Shown piece after piece: positions 37,501 through 45,236 of a stretch of 64,000 bases of DNA (position 1 is the stretch's first letter; each line of letters opens with the position of its first letter). The position numbers were made by a program, and so were the translations under genes. The stretch spans positions 360,974-424,973 of the forward strand of contig WTPW01000082.1 in NCBI GenBank assembly GCA_009809945.1, read 5' to 3'. The notes beneath the pieces were generated by a model that saw nothing but the letters and a program-made list of their open reading frames with translations, was not told the DNA's origin and ran no database searches. Source of the DNA: Gigaspora margarita. Lineage: Eukaryota > Glomeromycota > Glomeromycetes > Diversisporales > Gigasporaceae.

Positions 37501-39727
37501 AGCCTAAATATCAAATGTCGAAATATTTCTACAAGCATAAAACAATTTCGGCTAACAACATTATACGTACTGACTAATAAGAATATAAAAAATATATTAT
37601 TGGATTGTATAAGCCAAATGTAAAACTCATAAAACAATAAACTAATATATCTGTAAAATGAGGTTTAGACATACCAGCTAATAAAAATATGTAAAAACAT
37701 GTAATATATAAGCCAAATTTAAGAATTGTAAAATAATAAGTTTATAAATCAGTTAAATGAAATTTAGACATACCACCTGATAAAAATATGTGCAAACATG
37801 TAACATTAATTAAACATTAAATAAAATGAAAGATTTTAAAATAAGTGATGGCTATACTTACTCACTAATAATTCAACAACAAAATATACAGCCATATATT
37901 ATTAGATGATAAAAGCTAATTTTAGAATAATAAAAATGTTGAATAATTACAATTACAATTTATACTTACGCACTAATTATAATTCAACAAAAGAAAACGT
38001 CAAACCATGGATGAAAGCTGGTCAATAATAATTAATGACAATTTTATAAATAAATAATGGCTATACTTACTTCCTAATAATTCAACAACAAAATATACAG
38101 AACATATATTATTTATAGAAGCTAATTTTAGGATAATAAAATGACAAATAATTATAATTTATACTTACGTACTAATTATAATTCAACAATGAAAGCTGAT
38201 TAATAATAATGACAATTTTATAAATAAATAATGGCTATACTTACAATCTAATAGTAATATTATAGGGTGCAATTTAAATATGTGAAAATATGTAACAATA
38301 AATTAAAAATTAAATAAAAATAAAAGATTTAAAATAAGTGATGGCTATACTTACTCACTAATAATTCAACAACAAAATATACAGAGCATATATTATTAGA
38401 TTATAAAAGCCAATTTTAGGATAATAAATGACAAATAATTACAACGACAATTTATACTCACTTACTAATTATAATTCAACAAAAGAATATGTCAAAACAT
38501 GTATGAAAGCTGATCAATAATAATTCATGACAATTTTATAAATAAATAAAATTATACTTACTTGCTAATAGTCAAAATATATAAATTCATCAAAAAACAA
38601 ATTTAGATAAAAATCAAGACTTAGTATAATTTAGAAACATAATATATCTAAAGATCAACATAGGAAATATTATACTCACTCCCTAATTATTCAAAAGAAT
38701 ATATATCATTAGAGAACGTAATTTAAAGATCATCAAAAAAAAATTATACTCACAAGCTAACAACGTAAAAAATATGCATCAATATTGAAATGCAACTTCA
38801 AAATTATCTTTGATAATTTTACTTTAATGTGAGATAAAAGTTATATTTACTAACTAATAATCCAACAAAGAATTTATGAAATGTATATCATAATTAGTTA
38901 CAAAGGTATTAGAGTGCACAAATTTTAAAATCGTAGAATAAGTCTTATTGTACTCACGGACTAAATATAATTCGATAGAAAATATGTGAGAAGATGGCAA
39001 TTTAATACCATAAAATGATGATTTAGTAATAATTCAAGGAAAAAATACATGTGTATATGAGTGTGTGAAAGTGAAAATCTGGAAACCGATCATAGTAAAT
39101 CATTAAATCGGTTTCCAGGTTTTCACTCTCATGCACTCATATTATTAAGTATTGAAAAAACGCATAGTTTAAATACAATAAGGTACATACTTATATCCTG
39201 GGCTGATAATTTAACAAAAACAAAAAAAAATAGTAAAATGCATATTATTAAGCATAAAACCAATTAAGAAAGCATAATTGAAATACAATAAATTACATAC
39301 TCTTCGGGGCTAAAATTTTTTATAGCAAAAATGCATATTATTAAGCATAAAATCAATTAAAAAAGTATGACTGAAATACAATAAGTTACATACTCTTCGG
39401 GGCTATAATTTAACAAAAATTAAGTAAAAATATGTAATACAGTATTATAAAAGCCAATTAGAAAAGTCTAGTTTAAAAATCATCAAATAATCCTAAATAA
39501 TCATAAATACAATATAGTTGTACTTACTCACTAACAATAATTAAGCAGAAAATATGCAAAACATATCATTAAATAAAAAATCATGAAGTAACTAATTCAA
39601 ACATAAGAACATACGCTCGTTTTTGTAATCCAGACTCTGTCTCTACACGAACAGGTAGAGCAGTCATCAAGTAAGTATTTAGAATAATAAGAACAAAGGC
39701 AATGATAAATAAATTATATAATTTCAT
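23903..39727 (-). CDS. Secreted cysteine-rich protein encoded by ~107 exons, 95 of them single-triplet microexons
   Basis: I do not recognise the protein family. The model has exon 1 (113 nt), 105 internal exons of 3, 6, 9 or 12 nt, and a last exon of 31 nt. Total coding length is 510 nt in 15.8 kb, giving 169 residues. The start at 39725-39727 has A at -3. Residues 1-23 form a signal peptide (MKLYNLFIIAFVLII, then a polar end near TA). Lys36-Arg37 is a likely Kex2-type site. An acidic DPE-repeat segment (39-47) follows, then cysteines at 62, 63, 67, 68, 79, 148 and 160, an Arg/Tyr-rich middle (93-124), and a C-terminus GGDYHDELR. Every intron is phase 2. The last exon supplies one base and then codons to TAG, so the phase agrees at both ends with no internal stop. 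The signal peptide suggests a secreted, possibly effector-like protein. Function is unknown. Transcript evidence is lacking, and a few exons could be missed or mis-set in introns carrying inserts. Confidence 0.85.
25500..25610. mobile_element. Small MITE in intron 91
   Basis: CCCCGTAATTAGCCAAT (25507-25523) and ATTGGCTAATTAAGGGG (25584-25600) are inverted ends. The host intron is 271 nt instead of about 100, as expected for an insertion. Confidence 0.65.
27033..27490. mobile_element. Two adjacent foldback elements in intron 77
   Basis: The first (27033-27336) has inverted ends around ATGTTACTCATATTAA and TTAATATGAGTAACAT. The second (about 27340-27488) is an almost continuous hairpin centred on CTGCCGCTTTGCGGCA. 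Together they raise intron 77 to 559 nt. Confidence 0.7.
27563..30649 (-). other. Microexons 49-77 (residues 95-128)
   Basis: Lowest coordinates: e49 30647 CTT; e50 30566 ATA; e51 30458 CCA; e52 30362 ACG; e53 30251 AGC; e54 30155 GCG; e55 30041 GTT; e56 29938 CAA; e57 29835 TAT; e58 29754 TTA; e59 29631-29636 TAATCT; e60 29520 TTA; e61 29435 CTT; e62 29008 ACG; e63 28925 GAT; e64 28837 GCA; e65 28744 AGC; e66 28628 CTT; e67 28536 TGG; e68 28428 AGC; e69 28320 AAG; e70 28235 GAT; e71 28133 CCG; e72 28046 ATA; e73 27940 CAA; e74 27859 TTT; e75 27767 GAG (donor GTTAGA); e76 27668-27673 TCGATG; e77 27563-27574 GTTTGATAGGGG. This block encodes the Arg/Tyr-rich region. Confidence 0.82.
29116..29357. 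mobile_element. MITE in intron 61
   Basis: GATCTGGTGTAACATAAAAT near the left end has its inverse, TTTTACATTACACCAGATC, near the right. The internal sequence is related to the element split by the LINE (14697-20956). Intron 61 is 424 nt. Confidence 0.65.
30720..30851. mobile_element. Short inverted-repeat insert in intron 48
   Basis: GATTCGTGCA on the left and TGCACGAAT on the right bound a 130-base insert with a long T run. The insert accounts for the 260-nt intron. Confidence 0.5.
30910..33854 (-). other. Microexons 21-48 (residues 65-94)
   Basis: Lowest coordinates: e21 33852 TGG; e22 33776 CGC; e23 33692 TTG; e24 33608 CTG; e25 33509 TTT; e26 33400 TGG; e27 33302 TTT; e28 33183 TGA; e29 32966 TGG; e30 32856 TCA; e31 32760-32765 AGAAAT; e32 32564 AAC; e33 32459 CTT; e34 32382 TTG; e35 32285 TCA; e36 32193 TAG; e37 32117 TGG (AAG acceptor); e38 32007 GAG; e39 31906-31911 TGGACG; e40 31812 TTG; e41 31709 GGT; e42 31506 TTT; e43 31430 TCC; e44 31332 TCA; e45 31246 AAC; e46 31125 TAT; e47 31009 CCG; e48 30910 TTA. 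Least certain are e31 (donor GTAATT, long next intron) and e41. Confidence 0.8.
31568..31643. mobile_element. Foldback in intron 41
   Basis: AGTTATATACTGGGTGCTAT and its imperfect inverse, ATAGAATCCAGTGTATAACT, form a hairpin of about 76 bases inside a 200-nt intron. Confidence 0.6.
35051..35395. repeat. Tandem repeat, ~58 bp unit
   Basis: Six to seven diverged copies of a unit containing GTGGATAGTTAGGCTC, GCGGCTGCAGTGGCAGTGCA and AGGACCTTATTA. It is more GC-rich than its surroundings and lies inside the 33943-37563 element. Confidence 0.85.
35547..37085. mobile_element. Nested hAT-like MITE
   Basis: TAAGGGTGTGAATCGATTCT on the left and AGAATCGATTCGCATCCCTA on the right are inverted ends. 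They are flanked by CTTCGTGA duplicates (35539-35546 and 37086-37093). It lies within the 33943-37563 element and so inserted later. Confidence 0.85.
36743..36981. mobile_element. Third-level nested inverted-repeat element
   Basis: CAGGGCTGTCCCCGGATTTC and the inverse end (GGAGACTCCCCTG) share ATTCCGGGTCGG-type subterminal motifs. No clear target duplication is seen. It sits inside the nested hAT-like element. Confidence 0.6.
37571..39727 (-). other. Microexons 1-20 (residues 1-64)
   Basis: Coding-strand exons with their lowest coordinate: e1 39615-39727; e2 39528 TGA; e3 39394-39402 CCCCGAAGA; e4 39301-39309 CCCCGAAGA; e5 39191-39202 CCCAGGATATAA; e6 38958 TCC; e7 38851 TTA; e8 38754 CTT; e9 38680 GGA; e10 38562 CAA; e11 38462 TAA; e12 38355 TGA; e13 38245 ATT; e14 38169 TAC; e15 38071 GAA; e16 37970 TGC; e17 37862 TGA; e18 37774 GTG (CAG acceptor); e19 37675 CTG; e20 37571 TCA. 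A codon is the last two bases of one exon plus the first base of the next. Exons e18-e20 encode Cys62, Cys63 and His64. Confidence 0.85.
39058..39139. mobile_element. 82-base foldback in intron 5
   Basis: CTGGAAACCGAT and ATCGGTTTCCAG with flanking ATGAGTG/CACTCAT form a near-perfect hairpin. It explains the 230-nt intron. The short open frame here is a by-product. Confidence 0.7.
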
Positions 39728-39810
39728 CGTGGTAAAGTTTTTTACAAGTCTTTGATAATTTAGATTATTTGTAAAACGAAATAAAATTATTGAAAATACG
39801 AGGTATGTTG

Positions 39811-39824
39811 TTATATACTTTATA
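39811..39824 (-). promoter_or_regulatory. TATA-like box upstream of microexon gene
   Basis: On the coding strand TATAAAGTATATAA lies about 85-95 bases before the start codon. Position fits a core promoter, but base composition makes chance matches likely. Confidence 0.35.
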
Positions 39825-39829
39825 TTATA

Positions 39830-40620
39830 TTAATTAGGGTCTCAATCATCATGGTGTTTTGCAGTCGATCAATTAAGTATTATACTCATTTTGACTCATG
39901 TTTCTAATAATTGTCGCGAATCATTATTAAAATTTTATGAAATTAAATGAAGGATTAATATGTACGGATATATTAAAATAGTTTTATTCAAATATAGCTT
40001 TCAACTTTTGCATCATAGATAGACAATATGCATGAATTCAAGATATTAATGTATAATTAGGGTGCCCTTAAATATTTTAATTATTAATGATTTTTTTAGT
40101 GATCGATTATATGGTATGTTTTATATATAAAACTGCGCTTTGCTTTTTTAGATGTGCAGGACGCATTCTTCCTTTTATTCATAATCTTTTAATATCAATC
40201 CGTTCATTTTTACCATATTTACAAAGTTACGAAGTTTGTTTTAACAATGTCTATGGAAAATACCTTTTTTTCAAGATCTTTTTTACGTGCAACCGTTACT
40301 TCGTTCGTTCAACAAAATTTTTAAGTAACCAATGACTTTTTCCAATAGAAAGACTAAATTGGCTTCGTAACTTTGTTCTTTTAAACTTAATCTTGTGTCA
40401 TGCAAAATTTGGGTTTGAAACATCCAGTTTTAAGGGCTGCACATTTAATTAAATGATGGCGAATCGAAAGAATACTCCAAGAAACAAAAATATCACAATT
40501 TGGGCCCGACATTGCCTCAAATATTTTTAATAATTGATTGCGCTAGTAGTAAATATTTTAATAAGTAAAATTTATATAATGTACTTTATTAATTTTAAAT
40601 CGTTTAATAATTAAATATGT
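39830..40620. other. Intergenic, no gene seen
   Basis: Upstream region of the microexon gene. An 82-codon plus-strand frame at 40087-40335 has no recognisable domain and is probably chance. Confidence 0.5.
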
Positions 40621-40628
40621 GCTGTATT

Positions 40629-41624
40629 TAGTAATGGGCAAATCCCGATTTTTTTAAAAATCCCACGCGGATCCCACGCGGGATTCGCGGGATCGAGTAG
40701 AGTCTCTGGATTTTTCACGATTAATAAATATATATAATATACATATATATATGTATATATGATCACGAGGAATGTAATTTCTCGTTAAAATAATAATCAT
40801 TTCTTATAAATCTTACAGCATTGATTACAAATAAAAATGCTTATATAGACTTTACCTACTTTTAAAACATTTGAATTTTATAATTATTAAATTCATCAAT
40901 TCAGATTTGCCTTAATTTTATCAATTTTTTAAAATATTATTATATAATTACATATTTAAAAATTATAATGGTAACAAAGAGATCAAATCATAAGCGTATA
41001 AAAATTTATAAGTAATCAGGTGTATAATCAGGTATAAATGTACTAAAATTTATAGTAATAAGTACAGTACATACATACAAAAATTTATAACTAGGTTATA
41101 TACATACAAAAATCCATAAACGACTCATAAGAAATTCATAATCGAGCTTATAATTTTTGATCAAATAGTCAATAATCATCTAAATCACATAAATGATTGG
41201 CTCGAATTTATTTAACCTTATCACTCATATGAAATAATCACTGAAATTGGAGATTTTCGCCCATATGGTACACAATATTCTTGGTGTATTATTTTACGCA
41301 AGAAATTGAAAGTCTAGATTCCCACTTTATTAATAATGACAATTTAAAAAATTTATTTCAACGTACAGTTTGCGCATTATCTCTGTACGTACGTATATAT
41401 GTGGAACGAGAAATAAATAAAAGTTAATGCGGAACGAGAAATAAATAAAAAGTTAATACGTTCATAATATTTTTATGTAAGTACATCAAATACTAATTAG
41501 GAATTGACCCACTTATGTTAAAGCAGGCCAGATGTTTTGTTAATTCGGGCCAGGTGATATGCTAACGCAGGCCAGATAATCTTATATTAAAAATCCCGTG
41601 CATCCCGCGCGTTGTCCATCACTA
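40629..41624. mobile_element. hAT-like non-autonomous element A
   Basis: Termini TAGTAATGGGCAAATCCCG and GCGTTGTCCATCACTA are imperfect inverse copies with the TAGNG-type hAT signature. The element is flanked by GCTGTATT (40621-40628 and 41625-41632). Its interior has no transposase frame. Confidence 0.85.
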
Positions 41625-41632
41625 GCTGTATT

Positions 41633-42039
41633 TAGTGTTCCGCGAAAAAGGATCCGAATGGATACGGTATTTTTAATGGGTATGAATGTAACATTTCACA
41701 AAGGGTACCAGAGCTGAAATTGTACATATCATTAATATGAAAAATACACTACTAGCAACAGGCTCCACTTGTCTCTCACATGTGTCTGTAGCTAGTAGCA
41801 GTCCTTCAAACTTGCTACACAAACCGGATCCGGATCCAGGCCCAGATCCGGAACCGGGTTATGCAGCGAGTTTGAAGGACTGCTACTGACTACAGACGTA
41901 CGTGAGAGACAAGCGGAGCCTGTTGATAGTAGTGTATTTTCCATATTAATTATATGTACAGTTTCAGTTCTGGTACCCTTTGTGAAATGCTACATTCATA
42001 CCCATTAAAAATACCAGATCCATTCGGATCCTTTTTTGC
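41633..42039. mobile_element. hAT-like foldback element B
   Basis: A 407-base near-complete palindrome. The left end is TAGTGTTCCGCGAAAAAGGA; the right end is TCCTTTTTTGC, missing the outermost bases. The centre is CCGGATCCAGGCCCAGATCC. It is bounded by GCTGTATT at 41625-41632 and 42040-42047, the same 8-mer that flanks element A. Confidence 0.8.
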
Positions 42040-42047
42040 GCTGTATT

Positions 42048-43140
42048 GTATATTATCCTATAAATCGTATTATATAATTACCATACATAGTTTGATTTAC
42101 ATAGTATATCGCACGCCCCAACGTGTCATGTGGCACATAAAGGCATGAAACACGAACCAAAACGTGACAGAATGGCACGTATATTACGTTTTACGGTATT
42201 GATACATGCATTGGGTGGCACGTATGAGCACGTTTTATTACGTTACTTTACGTGTAATTACCCGTGCCAAAACCCGTAAATTTTGGTTAGTAAAGTGCAG
42301 CAAAACCCGGTCTAGTGTTCCAAATTGTTAGTTGAAAAACCAACTAGTTGGCAACTTTTCAATTAATCGATTTAAAAAAAAACTTAAACAACTAATCGAT
42401 TTATTATCAACTGATTCGATTACAATTAATTGTTAGTTATCAACTAGCTATAATTTATATTAATCAACTAAACAACTATTATTAACAGAAATCACAACCA
42501 TTGATTGTAACTAATAATATTTTACTATTTTCAATATGTTTTACACCAACTGGGTATCCTCCAAAGTATATACGTACTATTCTTCGTATATAATATGAAT
42601 TACTCCGGGTACTAATCATAGAGTCAATACTTTGCATTTGCCATTTTTTCTATTTTCACTGATTGAAAAATGATTCGGCGATTATTGACGTAACAGATTG
42701 ATAATAATAATAAACGTAGTTCATATTTATTAACGATATTAATAATTTAAGTAGCTCTTTTAGTGTCACATGTTTCATTTTTTCAATTATATTTGAACCG
42801 CTCTTTTTGTTTTATATATTATATTTGAATCTACCTTGTTTTTTTAAAAAATCACAGACCTACAATTAAATGATAGGTTAGATTTAACCATTTTTAATCA
42901 ATTTTAAGTATATAATCTATTATAGTAGAGCTTGGATCCATTATCTGTTTTCATATTAAATTTAACGGATATCCGACGGATTTTATTATTAAATTTAGTA
43001 TACAAGTGATAACAAATCCAAGTTCTATATTGTGGTTATAATATACTGCGAAATATAGGTGAACAATCTACGTCTTTTTCAAATTTCTATTACATAATAA
43101 ACAAGATGTAAAATAGTATCGAATGAAGATGACAATTATG
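42048..43140. other. Non-coding region
   Basis: Holds ACGTG-rich repeats (about 42110-42300), and ATCAACTAATCGATT-type short motifs around 42340-42480. No gene recognised. Confidence 0.5.
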
Positions 43141-43480
43141 TGAGTAACCAATCTAACAGCTTTTTATGATTAGTGTTAAATAATCATTCTAACAGCTCTT
43201 TATAGTTAGTGTTAAATAATCATTCTAACAGCACATTATGGTTAGCATTAAATAATCGTTGATGATAATCATTCTAATAGTTTTTTATTATTAGTGTTAA
43301 ATAATCATTCTAGCATCCCTTTATAGTTAGCGATAAATAACCATTCTAAAAACTCCTTATGATTATGTTAAATAACCATTCTAATAGCCTTTTATGATTA
43401 GTGTTAAATAATCATTCTAACAGCTCTTTATAGTTAGCTATAAATAACCATTCTAAAAACTCCTTATAATTATGTTACCT
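43141..43480. repeat. Minisatellite, ~36 bp unit
   Basis: About nine diverged copies of a unit containing ATAATCATTCTAACAGC and TCTTTATAGTTAGTGTTAA. Confidence 0.85.
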
Positions 43481-43794
43481 AATCATCCTTTTTGTTACAT
43501 TATAAAACCATTCTAGCTAGAGGTGAGATCCGTTGAATGATCCGTTCTATGCAAGTCGCAGATCATTCGTTCAATCCGTTCAAAATTCGGGGTCGTTTCC
43601 ATCACATGATATAGAGCCAATAGGATTGTTTATTTTGATCGACACGGATCAGCCCGAAGGGACAAAAACAGCGAAAAAAAAGCGAAAATCGCAAAAATAC
43701 AAGAAACAACAATCTAACCCATCTTGGTGCATTAATAAAAAATGTCGGGAGGACAATTTTACTATAAGACATGCCCTAACCCTAACCCCAAACT

Positions 43795-45236
43795 AAGGCC
43801 AGACCAATTTAATTCGGTGGTTTACGTTACTCCTCCCCCCTCTTTTTATCCTCCCCCTCTTACTTATAGAAATCACTTAATAAATTCGACAAAGAATCTG
43901 ATTGGTCATTTGATCAGACGAACCAATCAATTCTTTTATTGGATCCATTGATGGAGGTACTTTACTTAAATGTTTTTAGCAAAGTTTTATCGAATATATA
44001 AAATACAAGGTTTGCGTGCCATTTCGGTAACAATGAAAAGAGAGTTAGTTGTGTTGGAATTATCATGATTTTTATCATAGTTTCTATAAAAAAATTCTGT
44101 TACAAACCTACTCGACACATAATACGTTTTAAGGTTGAGTTTGCTTCGAAATTATTTTGATTTCTATCATGAATTATTGTAAAAATTCTCATACCGCTAT
44201 TTAATAATCACAATTTATGGTTAGAGTTGAATTACGTAGTTCACGTTGGAATTTTTATAGTTTCTATCACGAGTTACGGTTACAAACCTTACTATGTGCC
44301 GCGTAGTTTCTGAAGAGCCCTTGCACTTAGTAAAAGGGGTACAAATAAATGACGAGATATATAATGATTTGAAAACAGCAAAGGTGAAACAAAAATATAA
44401 TTCGAGTGACTCACGTGATCATGCGATCGATTAGGGAATCAGAGTGTTAGCGGGGTTAATGAGATCGGGTACTAAAGTAGCCCCTTATCTAAAGTAGCGC
44501 CTAACCAAAATTAAGCCCCCATCTTCATGCATGCATTACAGCTGATTTCAAAATTAGTGGGACACGTGATAAAATTTTTGTTCATCCGCAGTAAATTTTC
44601 GGTAATTACATTTACCGAAAATTTTATAGTTTTTCGATAATAAAATTTTCGGCCGATATTATTATCGCAGTATCGTTTGTTTTCGGACTGATCCGGGATG
44701 TTTTGTTACAAAACATCCCGACGATACCGCGATAAATAATATCGGTCGAAAATTAGATTATCGAAAAACTATAAAATTTTCGGTAAATGTAATTACCGAA
44801 AATTTACTGCGGATCAACAAAAATTTTATTATGTGTCCCACTAATTTTGAAATCAGCTGTAAGTCGAAATCTTAGCCAGGCGCTACTTTAGACGTACTAA
44901 TGTTATCAATGTTATCCATATCTCAGTTAAGCAGAGACCAATTCGATTCGGTAGTTTACATTAACTTTCTATTAGTAATTATTTTTGAAATACATACTTA
45001 ATTTTGGTAATTTTGGCCGGAGAACTTAATGCCGGGTAGAATTAAGATTAGAAATTGCAAGGTTCCGAAACTTTACGAAAAGAAATTGAACGAACATAAA
45101 AGACGAGCGAGGGGAACCCGATAATTTCCGATCGAGAAAAAATTTTTAAAATTTATTATATATATTCCGTTTTCCTCCCTCCCCCCCCCTTTTGAGAAAG
45201 TAACGTAAACCACCGAATTAAATTGGTCTCGCCTTA
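43795..45236. mobile_element. Inverted-repeat element, GGCCAGACCAA family
   Basis: AAGGCCAGACCAATTTAATT with TCGGTGGTTTACGTTACT at the left end is matched in inverse at 45181-45236. A third partial end lies near 44938. A related, shorter member is at 57452-57715. Confidence 0.75.
44489..44891. mobile_element. Nested palindromic element
   Basis: Outer ends are CTAAAGTAGCGCC and GGCGCTACTTTAG. Inside, two long arms run inwards from GCTGATTTCAAAATTAGTGG to a centre near TTTTGTTACAAAA. The whole can fold into one hairpin. No coding sequence. Confidence 0.8.

Larger units (their letters stand above)
33943..37563. mobile_element. 3.6 kb non-autonomous hAT-like element in intron 20
   Basis: Termini TAATGTTGTTAG (33943) and CTAACAACATTA (ending 37563) are exact inverse copies. 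They are flanked by the 8-base duplication TACGTACT (33935-33942 and 37564-37571). An 8-bp duplication and a YARNG terminus are hAT features. No transposase frame is seen. Removing the element and one duplicate leaves an 87-nt intron, like its neighbours. The insertion hits the donor side of intron 20 but leaves GTACGTATAA next to exon 20. Confidence 0.85.
24017..39614 (-). repeat. Array of ~106 mutually similar short introns
   Basis: On the coding strand most introns start GTAAGTATAAATTT and end near TTAAATTATTAG. The middle contains a T-rich block, then forms of TTTTATAATTTTTAAATT and of GCTTTTATAACCTAATAATA. Regular introns are 71-125 nt. The shared ends and internal blocks show that the introns are copies of one another rather than independent sequences. 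Donor variants include GTGAGT, GTATGT, GTAAAT and GTATAT. Acceptors are mostly TAG with a few CAG or AAG. Confidence 0.85.

Noticed and set aside
23870-39600. Regularly spaced short motifs resembling a CRISPR-like or satellite array
   Set aside because: The spacing is irregular (71-125 nt), the intervening sequences are similar to each other, and each motif is a paired 3' and 5' splice site around a multiple of three bases. Joining them gives an open frame with proper ends.
23903-39727. The array as purely recursive splice sites of one giant intron
   Set aside because: Recursive sites leave no exon bases. Here the retained triplets make a stop-free frame linking a signal peptide exon to an exon with a matching phase and stop. 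It remains the main alternative to test by cDNA.
40087-40335. 82-codon plus-strand hydrophobic frame upstream of the microexon gene
   Set aside because: No family resemblance and no signal beyond AT-rich hydrophobic codons.
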